From Deuterostichococcus epilithicus (taxonomy: Eukaryota; Chlorophyta; Trebouxiophyceae; Prasiolales; Stichococcaceae): DNA of 64,000 nucleotides. Below are positions 45,013-58,183 of this stretch, piece by piece (the first letter of the stretch is position 1; each line of letters begins with the position of its first letter). The position numbers and the translations under genes are program-made. The stretch covers positions 2,206,530 to 2,270,529 of the forward strand of contig JAVTLE010000023.1 in assembly GCA_033439295.1 (NCBI GenBank), written 5' to 3'. The notes below the pieces were generated by a model. The model saw nothing but the letters and a program-made list of their open reading frames with translations. It did not search any database and was not told the origin of the DNA.

Positions 45013-46800
45013 TTACGCCTTCGGGGTCTTTGACGGCTTCTTCTTCTTTTGAGCCTGTCCACATCAAAACATCGGTCGTTAGCTTGCACAGTAGGCTAGA
45101 AGCAGGCAAACAATTAAGACGGCAACAAGAAGCGTTGTGCGCACCTTCAACTTCCGGTCTATTTCTCTGACCTGCAAGACAGACAAAAAGCTGTCAGTGT
45201 GTCACCCGACATTCCATTCATCGGAAACGCATGCATGAGGTCGCTCTCGAGGCACCTGCAACGACCGGAGCGCACCTGGGCCTCGCTGACAGTCTGCCGT
45301 CCATGCTGCGTCAAGCTGTCGATGCTCGACAGGGATTGCTGCAGCGCTGCCGCAGCGGCGTCTGCTATACCATCGCCGGTGGCAGAGCTGCCAGCTGATT
45401 TCTCGGCGACATGAGCCACAAAGCCCTCCAGGCTGATGTGTTGCTGCGGCAGGGACACAAACTCCTGGAGTTGAGCGATTGCCCGAGCAGTGTTGTCTTG
45501 CGAGTTCAAACATGCAATACTGTGCCGGCGATGCGTGCTGTCGCAGCATCTCACCTGCTGGAAGCCGAAGCGCATGGCGGCGAGTGCTAGCAGCCCCGGC
45601 GGATGCAGCAGCGGCGCGTCCGTAAGCATCATGGCGCCCAGCGCCGCCTTTGCCGATGCGTGCGCCTGCTGCAGCGACTCAGCGGGCGCCGCCCTGATGC
45701 CACTGTCGGCGCTGCTGCCGGCATCGGCGCGCCACCCGTCAAAGTCGGCAAAAAAGCCCTGCAGCGACCAGAGCGGGTGGTGCACCTGCACGGCAAAGGG
45801 CGTCGTGCCTTCGATCTCACAAACGTGGAGTGCTGCACTTGCTCGCTGCCGGTGTGCAGCAGGTGCCACCGATGGCACAAACCCGATGCAACCTGAGCAG
45901 GGATGGGCGCACCACCAGGTCGAACCGCAGGCCCTGTAGCAGCGCGACCTCGTTCTGCAGGACCACCGACGACTCCTGCTGCACCGCCCTGCAGAAGTCG
46001 TCCGCTGAGATGTACGATTCCTCCGCCTGTTTGCGCAGATGCATGCGTGAGGAAACCTGGCCACATCGAGAACGGTGAAACACACCGCCCATGCCTCCGC
46101 CACTGCAGCGCAATGCCACGACAAAATGCTTGAATCATAAAAGTGCCCATGCATGGGTGTTCCCACCTTGCAGGCGAGGTAGATGGACGTCAGCATGAAG
46201 CGTGCGGGGTCAGCCTCCATGACGCTCTTGAACAGGTAAAAGCGCTTCAGGAACGCGAGCGCTGTGAGCGCAACCTTGCGCGGCAGGCCCAACTGCTGCA
46301 CCAACACCGCCACCTTGCTGCCGTAAAAGTGCAGCAGCTGCTGCTCCTCTGCCGTCGTGATGGGGCCTGTGTGTGCAAAGGGGAAGACTCGTGACTTCGG
46401 TGAGACAGGAGAGACTGGAAGGATGCGCTCATCAGGTGCGCAGCACTGCGGTGCATTCGTACCAGTCGTCCCGTCAGCAGGCTCTCGCTGCTGATCCGTC
46501 TGCGGCGCTGCCGCCTGCAGCATGCAGTCTTTTTTCTCGATTGTTTCGAATATCGAACGTGTACAGGCAACGCCCAACAGCATCCAGCTCGCAAGCAGCG
46601 CACCACCGGCGAGCTGCAACCCACTGCCCGCTGTAGGTTCGCATTTCGTATGGCTTCCTGCAATCAAAAGCCATCCTTTCATGTCGATACCCTTCTGCTT
46701 CATCACCGTCAAGGCTCTGGCATGCGCCGGCGGTGTGGCGCACCAGCTTTTCGGGCGAGAATAGCCACGAAGACCTGTGCGTCGACTCTTCAAAGTTCAT
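45013..46800 (-). CDS. CCNH: Cyclin H (CDK-activating kinase subunit)
   Basis: A gene of about eight exons. Exon 1 (ATG at 46800) reads MNFEESTHRSSWLFSPEKLV, then ITTAEEQQLLHFYGSKV. Next come LTALAFLKRFYLFKSVME with RFMLTSIYLACKV (46170-46330), the first cyclin box; the KRFYL and ACKVEE pattern matches cyclin H. Then EESYISADDFCRAVQQESSV with LLQGLRFDLVVRPSL, HPLWSLQGFFADFDGWR and GLLALAAMRFGFQQ, the second cyclin fold. The gene ends REIDRKLKLKAQ with KKKKPSKTPKA, the basic C terminus, at TAA 45013. Cyclin H binds CDK7 (CDKD in plants) in the CAK/TFIIH complex. Some introns keep an open frame, giving a misleading 544-codon frame at 45159-46793. Confidence 0.87.
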
Positions 46801-47353
46801 GACTGACGGGCTGATGTCCAACAAAGCTTGAATGCGTTGCTGATTGACAATTGGCGAGAAGCTACATTCTGCGTGTATGTGATGCCCCCGTGGATCGACA
46901 CGGCAAGCGCGCGCGGGAGATTTTGAAGGCGGATAAACGTTTGTGCTTCTTGAGAAGGTCGATTACTGGCGAGCAAGAGACTTCTAGCCACTGTTGACAG
47001 AGCTTGCTCACCGCACACGTGCGGCACGTGCCTGTACAAACACATCCCCCGTTTTGAAGTCATGGGCAGCTCCCAAGACACAACGGCTGGCCAACACGGG
47101 CACACTTGCCAGATATTTGCACGCTGTCCCGCTCAAAGTAGAGGTGCTAATAAACTGGTGTTGACTTTCAACAGTTGGCCAGTCGCGCGGCACCGCGTAG
47201 CCTTGGGAGCCTGCTTCTATCAGCAAGCGTGCTCCGGAATCGGCAAGCTCAGTGTACGCGTCGCGCCGCTCTATGAGCCGGCGACTGTGCTCAACAGCGG
47301 ACAAACACGCGCTCTCAGTCTCACAAATCAGCTGACCACCGCGCGCTGTCCAG
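46801..47353. promoter_or_regulatory. Divergent promoter region, cyclin H and SPP
   Basis: This is 553 bp between head-to-head starts. No conserved exon or defined motif was found. Confidence 0.35.
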
Positions 47354-50300
47354 ATGTCGCTGCGCAGCGCCGCTGCGCAGACATGCACCACCCGCGGCGC
47401 AGCACCCAGTAAACATGCGGGCCTGCTGCGGCAGAGCGTGCGGCTCAGGCCCGGCGCTCCCGCACAGCTGACGTCTGGGCAGGCACTGACACAGCTGCGC
47501 TGTGCGTCGAAGAGCAGGCCGGTGTGCGCGGCGCAGCCGCGCCGACAGCAGAGCACACAGCGCCAGCTGCAGCTGCCGCGCGCCAGCGCGACGCTGGTGC
47601 GAATGGACTTCGATTGCTGCCTGTCTATTTCTGCAACCGTTTCAAGACGCGCGCACGTCTTCTCCGCGGCTCGCCCCCCTTTGTAACAGGTTGCGGAGCC
47701 GCTGTGGTGCACTTTGCCCAGGCGGACCCGTCCGTGGATGTGGAGCAGCTGCTGGACCGGGAGCTGGCGCAAATACCGGGGCTGACCCTGGGGCAGCTGG
47801 ACAACGGCCTGCGCTACGTCATCATGCCAAACAAAGTGCCGCCAAATCGCTTTGAGGCCCACCTGGAGATGCACGTCGGTGCGCCATCAAGCTGGTGCAA
47901 TCAGCCCCCGCTGCAGCGGCCCTTGGTCTGGAGCTGCTCATGCTGCCTGGACCCTGCTCCTGTCGGTGGACGAGTCGTGTCGCCAGTGCCACGAGCCTCC
48001 GCCATGAGCCAACCCGCAGCGCCCCTGCGCTGACGCACTGCGCTCTGACTGCGCGCAGGCTCGGTGGAGGAGGCGGAGGATGAGCAGGGGCTGGCGCACG
48101 TGGTGGAGCACGTAACCTTCCTGGGCAGCAGGAAGCGGGAGGGGCTGCTGGGCACCGGCGCGCGGTCCAACGCATACACCGACTTCCACCACACCGTGTT
48201 CCACGTGCACGCGCCGCTGCACAATGTCAGCACCGGCCAGCCCATGCTGCCGGAGGTGCGGGGAGACACCGACGTGCAGCCGCTGGCCGAGCACGCACAC
48301 ACCCGCATTGCATGAGCCCGCACTGTATGATGTGCAGGACCATGGTGTCTGTCAAGTGCCATCTTGACCACAACGGCAATATGTAGGCATGCTCAGAGAG
48401 ATGGGGCAATGTTCGACTGACGCCGCTGTCTCCCTGTGCGGCGCGCAGGTACTGGAGGCGTTGACGGAGATCGCCTTCGAGCCGCAGATGCTGGTCAGCC
48501 GGCTGGACAAGGAGCGAAAAGCGGTGCTGGCGGAGGCGCAGATGATGAACACCATCGAGTACCGCGTCGACTGCCAGCTGCTGCAGTACCTGCACGAGGA
48601 GAACCTGTTGGGCAGCCGCTTCCCCATTGGCAAGACCGACCAGGTGCGGCGGCAGCGGCGGCAGCGACAGCTCCGTCGTGCTGTGTGTCCGATGTCGCTG
48701 CCATGCAAGTCGCGCTGCTCGAAGCGTGACAGCAGTGTCGCTCCACGTGCCAGGCCGGACTAATACCTGATTGGTTGCTGGACGATGCGCTCCCGCGCAG
48801 GTCAAGCAGTGGGACATCACCAAGTTGCGCAGTTTCTGGCAGCGGTGGTACTTCCCCGCCAACGCGACGCTGTACGTCGTGGGCGACTTCAACATGAGCG
48901 TCGAGGAGCTGCGCGCCCAAATCCAGCGCAACTTTGGCGGCATCCCGCCCGGCCGGCTGCCGGCAGCGCAGGAGGCGGCGGCGGCGGCGCCCTCCAACGG
49001 CAGCAGCGGCCTGCTGCAGTCAGGCAGCGGCCTCGCAGCAGACAGGCCCGGCAGCGACGGTGCCTCCCCGCTGGCGCGGGCGCCGCTGTCGGCTGCGCAG
49101 TGGTCGGCGGGCGCGGCGCAGCGGGAGCATGACGGCCCGCTGAAGCAGCGGCACGAGGTGCTGCCGCCGGTGCAGCACCGCTTTGGCGTCGGCCCGTCGG
49201 CGGCCGACGAGCAGCCGACGGTCGCAGTGTACCGGCACCGCCTGCTGCAGCAGTTCATGTTGTCCGTCTTCTGCAAGCTGCCCGTGCGGCCGGTGACGCG
49301 CATGCGCGACCTGCGGTGCGTCTTGCTAAACCCTGGCCTGCGAGGCCGCGCTGCACTCGAGAGCGCATCTCGGAAGCATGCCCTGGTGAAAGATGTGCAG
49401 AAGGCCTGGCAATCGACCTGCTGGGTTCGCTGTCGAGCACAGCAGTAGGTCAGAGTTCCCATCGCCAAACAGCTCACGCTCCCTGTCGCATTTTCCGTGC
49501 AGGGCGCAGTTCATGTCGCGCATCGTGCTGTGCGTGCTGCACTTCCGGCTGGGGGCACGCTATGTGGAGGCGAACCCGCCCTTCACCTCCATCGAGATGG
49601 ACCACTCGGACTCAGCGCGCGAGGGCTGCGCCGTCTCCACCCTCACCATTCTGTCGGAGCCCTGCGACTGGCGCGGCGCCGTGCAGGTGCCGCATCTGCT
49701 TGCCCCCTCTCTCACCCGATGTGTGCTTTACGGCAGCAAGGCTGTCCTGCATGGCCCTTCCGACCCGACTCTAAAGCGCTGACTCCTTCGACAGCGACCC
49801 AAGTCAACAGCGCTTCTTCAGGGCTTGGAACAGCGCAGCGCATCAGCAGCTCGTGCCACGCCGGCGTCGATAGGGAGGACACAGGCGGCTGATGGAGGTG
49901 GTCCTTGGGGGTGTCGCGCGCAGGTGGCGGTGCAGGAGGTGCGGCGGCTGCAGCAGTTTGGCGTGACCAAGGGGGAGATGGAGCGGTACAAGGCGGCGCT
50001 GCTGCGCGACAGCGACCAGATGGCCAGCCAGGCGGACAGCGTCGCCTCGGTGGACACCCTCAACTTCCTCATGGAGTACCTCGCCCTGGGCCACACCGTC
50101 ATGCACGCCAAGCAGGTGGGAGTGTAGGGTTTTGAAGTTGAAGGGTCTGAGTGTTTCCGTGACTGACACACCCAGCTGCTGGGTGCGAACCAGTGGTCCC
50201 AGATGTGCTCCCACGACAGCAAGAAGGGCAGCTTGTGTTTGGTTGCCAGTTCCTGCACTCCCGGGCAGCACTGCACCCGGCAAGGGCACGGCCGGCAGCG

Positions 50301-53300
50301 GCACGAGTGTCCTGCATGTTTTTCACCCTGCCTGCCCCATTCTACAGAGCCATGCAGCGCAACCGGCGCTGGCGCATGGCGCACGCGAGAGGACATGCCT
50401 CCTTGCTTCTCACCCCCTGCCCGCTGCGCTGCGCCAGAGTCACGAGGCGTTGCTGGCGCTGGCGCACACCATCACGGTGGAGGAGGTGAACGGCATCGCA
50501 CGCTCGCTGCTGTCCTTCGTGAGCCACTACCAGCACGAGGCGGAGGCGCTGGACGCCTGGGCCGCGGCGCCGCAGCAGTGGATGGACTGGGGGCCCACGC
50601 AGACCACCTGCGTGGTGGCCTGCATCCCCGCCTTCACCGACGAGTCCGGCCACAGCACTGGTGCGTCCACTGTCGTGGGTGACTCCTGTAGAGCGCAGGT
50701 GTTGCGCGGCAGGTGCCAGGCGCGCTGCTCCGGCCCGGGGCTTGGCAAAGTCGGGCGCTGTCAGCACACCATCGCATGCCAGCCATCAGCTGCGTCGGTC
50801 ATCAGGCCACGTCTGCGGCTGGGCATAGAACCATCTGTCCCTCAGACGTTCTCCACATATCGAAGCTTTGTCGAGTGCTCGTCAACAGGCGGCGGCGCGC
50901 CGGCCGGGCGCCGCGGCGGCGTGACCACCAGCGAGCACGCGGAGCCGCTGGCGGGCAGCCTGCAGGAGGCAGAGGCGCAGGCCGCGGACGCCGCCAGCCG
51001 CCTGGCGGAGGGTGAAAACCCTGACGCGGCGCAGCTGCCGCCGGGCACCGTGGAGTTCAACCTGAGCCAGGGCCAGCTGTCCGGCGCGCTCGCAGAGGAG
51101 TCCCTGGCCGTGGAGGCGGCGCCAGACATCGATGTGCCTGACGCCCTGCTGCCGGACGACCGGCTGCACCATCTGCTCGCGGAGCGGCAGCCGGCGTACG
51201 TGCCGCTACCTGGCGCTGCCACGGTGCGGGATGTATATTCTTGTGGCTGCAGCCCGCCTCGACCCCTGCAGGCTGCGCTGGTCTCTGCAGGTTCACGGCC
51301 GTCCACAACTGCCACATCACAGGCTTTGGGACCGCCGTCGTCCGGCTGTAACCCGAGCGCAGGCTGAGCATCATCTGCTTGTTGCCGAGGCGGTTGCATT
51401 GCATACTGCCGGGTCCATTTCAACAGCCTCGAAAAACCGGCAGGCTTACCCACAGCACTCCGGCGCTGCAGGTGGACAATGCGCCCGACCCGCAAACCGG
51501 CGTGGTGCGGCTGCGCCTGTCCAACGGCATCGCCATCAACTACCGGCACACTGACAACGAGCCGCAGGCCGCCATGATCCGCATGGTCGCCGCCGGCGGC
51601 CGCGCCTGCGAGGGTGGGCCCCGCTGTTGCATACCCGCACGCCGGCGGCGAGTCTCCACCTCGTTGTGTTCCCCCGCGCAGCGCCCTCACGGCGTTACCT
51701 GCCTTTCGGAGCCTGCCGCATCACGTGAACCCACCACATCGCCTGGACGTCAGCATGCCGCGCCTGCAGGCGAGGGCACCGGGCCGGCGGGAGTGGGCGT
51801 GGTCAGCATTGGCGCGCGCGCGCTCAGCGAGAGCGGCACCGTGGGCAGCTGGGAGCGCTCGCAGGTCGAGCTGTTCTGCATCAGCAAGCTCATCAACTGC
51901 GTGCTGGAGTCGGACGAGGAGTTCGTGTGCATGGACCTGCACTTTGCCGTCGGTGCGCCGCTGCTGCCGCCTGCTGTGCTGCCCGAGTGACTCTCCAGTG
52001 GTTGCTGTTCAAGGATCCTGAAAGAATTGCGCTCAATGTCGACATACTCTGCTGCTGCACCCTGCAACTTGCACTCCCCTCGGGGAGCATCACCGCCACC
52101 TTGACAGCTCGTGCGTCACCTCGGCAGCAACACAGCATCAGCGAACGCCTCCCACAAATGCTGTGTTGTGCAGGCGATGGGGGGCTGGCGGCGGTGATGC
52201 AGCTGCTGCACCTGTTCCTGGAGGAGCCGGCATGGGAGGCAGCCGCCATGGAGCGCGCCAAGCAGCTGTACGTGAGCCACTACCGGGCGCTGCCCAAGAG
52301 CCTCGAGCGCGCCTCCGCCGACCGCATCATGGCCGCCATGCTGGGCCCCGACAGGTGTGCGCGCCGGGCCTGCCACGAGCGGAGCGCCACTCCCTTTCCG
52401 ACCACTGTGTTTGGCACCATTGCAGGACTGCCTTCGCATCACGCTGACGTTGCGCACTGACGACAAAGTGCGATGCCAGATACTCAGTGCCTGCTCGTTG
52501 CCGCAGGCGGTTCCGGGACCCGAGCCCGGAGGAGATAGAGGCGCTGACGCTGGAGGGCATGCGCGATGCCATCATGGCGCAGCTGCGCGCCGACAACCTG
52601 GAGGTGTCCATTGTCGGCGACATTGACGCGGCAGAGGTGGAAGAGCAGGTGCGAGGATGTGAGGGTGTCTGCAGCTTCGGATCCTGCCCTGCTCGGATGT
52701 CCCATAGTGCAGGGACAACTGCATGGGACGTTGCCGCTCTGGCTGCCGCCTGATGTTGAGACGCCTGTCTATGACCTCGATGCTGATGTCACGCTTGGCT
52801 GCGGCGTCTCGAAACTTCCTCTGAGCCATGCTACAGACGGCCTGACTCGCATCGCATCCGTTGCTGCAGGCGCTGCGGTACCTGGGCACGGTGCAGCCGC
52901 AGCCGGAGCCGGTGCAGCAAACGGAGCGCCCGATCACCGTGCTGTCGCCGCCGCGGGAGGAGCGCCATGCACGCTGGCACCTACAGGCATGCCATCTCTG
53001 CCTCCGACTACAACGGGACTGGACTCTGCTAAGCTCGGTTCGTCCGACATGCAGCCTGGTAGCTGATTGGACCGTTCCTTTGGCCAATTGGCTTGGCCCT
53101 GAAAGAAAGGTGCTGTAGGCCTGTAGCGTAGGCGAGGTGCTGGCCAGCTCCAAGCACGACGCCCTGTGCGGCAATGAGCAATCCTGATCGCATCGTGCGC
53201 CGCCCGCAGGACTCGGACGAGCGGGCGGTGGCGTACATCGCAGGCCCTGCGCCCAGCCGCTGGGCGTCCTTCGGCACAGCAGCCGCAGACGCGGCGGAGG

Positions 53301-54763
53301 TGGTGCCGCCGCCGCGGCCGGCGCCCATGGCGCCGCAAGCGGAGCTGCTGCGGGCTGCGGCCATCCGACGGGCGCACCCCCTGTACGCCAGCGTCACCCT
53401 GGGCCTGCTCACCGAGATCATCAACAGCCGCCTGTTCACCACGGTGCGCTTGCCGCCACAGCAGCCTGCACTCGTCGCTTGTCGGGCTTCACACCGTATG
53501 GCAAAATCCCCGCTGTTCCTTTTGGCTAGCAACGCTTCCTGGCTCTCACACAGCATGTCGCACAATGCTGTGAGCCATGCGCCCCTCACTAGGGGTGAGT
53601 GGCTACAGCAGTCGATCACCCCCACCTCGCAAGCACCATTGTTGTCACCTGATGCACCTCCTTGCTGTGCGAGCCTGCTCACGAACCCTGAACTCCTGCA
53701 CCCCCACTCTGCACAGGTGCGCGACTCGCTGGGGCTGACGTACGACGTGTCCTTCGAGCTGTCGCTGTTCGACCGCCTGGCGCCCGGCTGGTTCGTGGTC
53801 AACGTGACGTCCACGCCACAGAAGATCCAGGAGGCGCTGGACGCCAGCGTCGGCGTGCTGCGCTCGCTGGCCACGCAGCGCATCTCCGCGCGCGACCTCG
53901 TCCGTGCGCAGCGCACCCTGCTCACCCGCCACGAGTCCGACACCAAGGCGCGCTGCCGTCGCACCGCTGGCCTGTGTGCGGTCGGCCTGTCGCGGTGTGT
54001 GTGAGCTCCTTCCTGCCTGTGCGGCGGGCGGCCGCTGCCGATCGGGCGCCCGCCACCACACGATGCCCTGAACACAGATGCCTTAGGACGCCCGCTGGCT
54101 GGGCGAGGAGCACCCTGACATGACACGGCAGCAGGCGAGACGGCCATGCTCTGAAACTTTCCCTGTGCCTGCCCGCAGGACAATGTGTTTTGGCTGAGCC
54201 TGCTGACGCACCTGCAAAGCGACCGGGTGCCCTTCAAGCGGGTGGAGTGCCTGCGCGACCTGACGGCCTGCTACCAGGCGGCCACGGTGGATGACCTATA
54301 CGACGCGCTGTCGCAATTCCGGCTGGACGACGACAACCTGTTCACCGTCATTGGCACCTCCGGCGCCGCGCCGCCACCGCCGTCTCAGCCCAAGAAGGGT
54401 GCGGATTCAATTCATGCCGGGCTCTGCTTCCGGGTGTCGCCTCATCGGTTGCTTACTGGTGCTTAGCACTGTGACCTTTGTTTTCAACTCACTGCACGTG
54501 CCGCATCACAGCCAGGCCTGGGCTGGCATTGGAGATACGCTGTTGATGTTGCAAGGCCTTTTGTCCACCATGCAAGTGCACAGCAGCCCACGGTGTGCGG
54601 TGTGAGCTGCCTCAAGTCGCACTTGTGCTTGCTCGCAGTGCCGGGCATGCAGAGGGGAGCACAGAGCCAGCTAGCAAGCCTGCTCAAATTTGCAGCGGCC
54701 GCTGTGCCCGCCGCCGGCGCTTTGAAGAATATGGACATGGAACAGCGCAACAAGAGCTCGTAG
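47354..54763 (+). CDS. SPP: Stromal processing peptidase, M16 metalloprotease
   Basis: About 20 exons over 7.4 kb. Exon 1 (MSLRSAAAQTCTTRGAAPSK) is an Arg/Ser/Gln-rich chloroplast leader, joined at GTGCGA to ADPSVDVEQLLDRELAQIPG. The M16 inverted zinc motif is HVVEH (48098-48112), within GLAHVVEHVTFLGSRKREGL and GTGARSNAYTDFHHTVFH, as in plant SPP. The third ligand glutamate is in LAEAQMMNTIEYRVD (48525-48570). The inactive C-terminal half is represented by VRDSLGLTYDVSFELSLFDR (53710-53770) and RVPFKRVECLRDLTACYQAA. It ends NMDMEQRNKSS. SPP removes transit peptides from imported precursors, including PsaF and LHCA types encoded nearby. The two halves are separated by Ala/Pro/Ser-rich insertions (48950-49190 and 50880-51230) longer than I would expect. 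The zinc ligands are intact. Confidence 0.92.
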
Positions 54764-55164
54764 ACTCGCGGCTGACCTGCGGTGTCAGCTTGGAGACAAG
54801 CATGTTAAAAACCGGGCGGCTGTACAATTGGAGGGAAGGGATTGGGTTTTTGCAGTATGCCTGGTGTTGCGGGCCGGCGGCGGGGATCATCAGTGGAGTC
54901 GTGAAGTCTTCGTGCGATGAACCGGTGTGAGCAATTCGTTGAGCCACAGTTGTGCATCTGTTGCGAACTATGAGTAAATTTTCGAATCGAGGGAGAGGCG
55001 AGAAGTCGAGGAAAGCTTTCCTCCGACACCCTTCAGAGTTCCGACACCAGCGCGCACAAACCCCACTGCCCCGAGCCACACAAGGTACGTCCATAAGAGC
55101 CTTTCAACTCGTGGCAGAAGCACTTTTCCATTGAGTCCCTTGCATCCGGCTGAGGCTCGGCGGC
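54764..55164. other. Intergenic between SPP and the next plus-strand gene
   Basis: 401 bp. This region contains short frames only and presumably holds the SPP 3' UTR and the promoter of the next gene. Confidence 0.4.
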
Positions 55165-57454
55165 ATGTCGCAGGCCACGGCGAGGACGGGCCTGGGCATC
55201 GTTTGCGAGTTGGCATCATCTTCGGCCTGCACCAGCGCCGCAGCGGCCGCCACAGCAGCGGTCTTGCTCCGTCCAGCAGCGCGCTGCGACTATGCTGGCA
55301 CTTTTGACAGCCAGCATGGCGTCTGGTCGTTGGACCGCGCCGGCGAGCGGCCGGGCAGCACTGCGGGGCCGGGCTTCGAGACGGAGGCTCAGGGCACGAA
55401 TTACACCAGCCCAAAGGTAATAATACATAGAATCAGATTTGCACTGTCTTGTGGCGCCATGCTGGTCCAGTGCCAACGACTCCTGCATTCCCTGTGCAGC
55501 ACCCGCCTCCGCGATGTTGCTTGCGACGCACCATGCTGCACCGGAGCAGACCTACCTTGTCTTCCGTGTCGATGCAGAACTACAAGCTGAAGACCGTGCA
55601 GTCGGTGTTCTCGCCGTACAACGTGGCCTTCACGGCCTTCCGCAGGTGCGACGGGGCTGCCTGCATGCCGTTCCGCGCATGCAGATGCACGTGCTGTACC
55701 ATGTGCACGGCATTCCGGAAGGTGTCCTGCCAGCCTCGAGAGATCGTGAGATTCATGGCGCCAATCCGTGTGCCCGCCGCAGCATGCTGTTCAACCTGCT
55801 GCCCATATGGCACGAGTACTTCCAGCAGGTGGAGGCCGCAGAAGAGGACGCCTTCGCAAAGGTGCTGCAACGCTTGCAGCTGCGCATGTCCGCTTTCCTT
55901 CGTGCCTCTTCCCGTTTGTTCACGGGCACTGGCACCAGCATGGAGCCGCCTGTGAGCAACGCTGCGATGGCCCCCACAATGTCTGCCGCCCTTTTGCGAC
56001 TCTTTCCGTGTCCAATGTGCCACCAGCATCGAGCTGCCTGTGAGCAAAGCTGCGATGGCTCTCCACTCATGCAGTTCAACAGCCATAAGCTTCTGGCACC
56101 ACACGGCTCAACAACGGCGCTCGTGTGTGCATGCGCAGGGGCTGCAGCCGCTGGAGGAGTGGCCGCCGTTCCCGACAAGCCAGGTGCGGCCGGCGCTCCA
56201 CCGCAGCGTCTGGATGTCGCTGCGGGACCTCAGCACGCTGACCGTCAGGTGGGAGTCCATGCTGCGGAGCAGCAGATCGTGGCTGCAGAGGAGGGGTGTT
56301 GCTGGCTGGTGTGCATCTGTTGGCAGGCCGCGCGACGAGGTGACGACTGCAATGTCCGGCTTCGGGCGCCCCGCAACTCGATTCCAACCAATACTGCAGG
56401 AGGGTGTATGAGAGGTTTGCGGCGCAGCAGTGCTCGCCGGCGACTACAGCCAAGCTGATCAAAGGTGCGCCGCTGCTGCTGTAGTCCTTGACACTGCGCC
56501 TTCTTCCAGCCTACCTTCTCGTAAGCCATTGTTTGCCTGCCCCCAAGCCTCCAGCCCTCACTGTCGCCGCACTGCTGTCGCTCTGCTGCAGATGCACGGG
56601 CGTCGGCGGCCAGGAAGGGCTACCTGCCATTCTACACGCGGCTGTACCGCATCCCGCAGACGTACTTTCGGGCCAACATCCTTGGCGCTGCGGCGGACTG
56701 CACCGTGTCTATCGCCATTGACACCTACAGGTGCCTTGCCCGTTGCCCTGCTCATAGCTGAGGCTGGATATGCTTTGGCCTCCGCTTCTTGACCCCAATG
56801 ATTCGTCGACATTGCCTAAACTCGACAGCGCCAATTCCGTGCCTCAACCATGCATGCAAGCTCAGCTGTCGGCTGTTCGGACCAGCTGAAGAACCGTTGT
56901 GTGGCGCCGCGCAGGGTGATTTATGTGCCAGCACGCGACAAGCGGGTGCGCAGGTCGGGCAAGCAGATAGCGCAGCGCTTCTGGCGCATCCTCGTTGCGG
57001 ACGCCTTCCGCTGCAGCACCTGCCTGGTGGTCGCGTCCGCAGGTGGGCCGCGCCTTCTCATGGAATGCAGCACCATGCAGTTTCAGCAGCCCGCGCCTGC
57101 TCATGTGGTGCAGCATCGTGTAGGTCATCAGTCCGTGCCTTCTGATGGGACGCAGCGCCGTGCAGTTCAGGCCACCTGCGCAGACCTGCAGACAGGACCA
57201 GTGTGCACACTCGATGCCCACTGACGGAGCTGCACCCTGGCGCAGGCGCGGGCGTTGGCGCGCTGGCGCTGGCGCCAATCAACCGTCCCGGCGTCGGCTC
57301 CCTGCTGGGCGCCTCCGCCGCAGAGTTCGGCTTCACGCTGTTCGTGGTCGCGCCCCTTGTCAACGACTGGGCCTATGCCGCCGACGATGCGCCGCCACGC
57401 ATCACTGACGACACCGCAGCGCGCGACGCGGAGCTGCTGCCCGGCGGCGATTGA
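55165..57454 (+). CDS. Uncharacterised membrane protein
   Basis: Eight exons join in phase at consensus sites. Exon 1 (ATG at 55165) encodes MSQATARTGLGIVCELASSS and ends EAQGTNYTSPK. It continues NYKLKTVQSVFSPYNVAFTA, then MLFNLLPIWHEYFQQVEAAE, GLQPLEEWPPFPTSQVRPAL, RVYERFAAQQCSPATTAKLI and RKGYLPFYTRLYRIPQTYFR. Then come ANILGAAADCTVSIAIDTYR, RVIYVPARDKRVRRSGKQIA, and GVGALALAPINRPGVGSLLG followed by FGFTLFVVAPLVNDWAYA. The product is about 340 residues with two to four membrane-prone segments in the C-terminal half and a basic loop (RDKRVRRSGKQ). The density of aromatic and charged residues and the consistent exon phases mark a real, probably conserved gene. I do not recognise its family; a plastid or mitochondrial membrane location is possible. 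Confidence 0.65.
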
Positions 57455-58017
57455 CGAGCAGAGTGTTTCTGCTCCAGATCTGTACATCATGTCAGTCAGC
57501 TTGTAGAGCGTCAGCACCTAGCACATAGTGCGTCGTAGCCACTGGACAGGGATCTAGCGTTTGCCGCAGCTGAGGACGAACGTGATGTTCAGCCCACAGT
57601 TCGTTTGCTAAAATTTGTGATTCTGAAGCCGCAAGAAGGCGGGTAACCATGCATACCAACGAGGAGGGGATGTGGCAGGGAACTGGCGTGCAGCCGATTG
57701 ACAACGGACGCGCCCCTCAGAACCCTGACTTGCATTTGCATTACACATGACATGATGACGGCGACAGCCAAGATCATGATTGGACAATGCAAGGACATCC
57801 ATCTAGGTAGATACGGTCAGCGATAGACTGCTGGTGCCGATGTCTGCAACAATGCAACTGAACAGCCCAGATAGCAGTGTTTTTAAGCAGCTGACGCCGA
57901 TGAAGCTGCCGAAGAAACCACTCTGTTGTCCGAGCCCGACATAGCCCTGAAGGCCGATTGACACCAAAGTGCTTGGCGTCCTGACACGAACCACCTCCGC
58001 TCCCCCGGCTGCCCTCC
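57455..58017. other. Convergent 3' region
   Basis: A 563-bp tail-to-tail gap. TTACA at 57741-57745 may be the minus-strand LHCA poly(A) signal, 273 nt past its stop. No exon is supported. Confidence 0.4.
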
Positions 58018-58143
58018 CTAGTTGATGAAGCTCAGCCCGTGCAGGCCGCCACCGGAGCGTGCCAGCTCGTTTGTGACGACATTGTTGCCTGCACAGGATG
58101 AGAAATCAAGGTATGGTATCATGATCCGGCGTTCCAGGTGGTT

Positions 58144-58183
<40 letters not shown>

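Noticed and set aside
45159-46793. Continuous 544-codon open frame on the minus strand
   Set aside because: It covers the cyclin H gene but reads through introns; conserved cyclin segments occur in other frames joined by splice sites, so the long frame is partly intronic.
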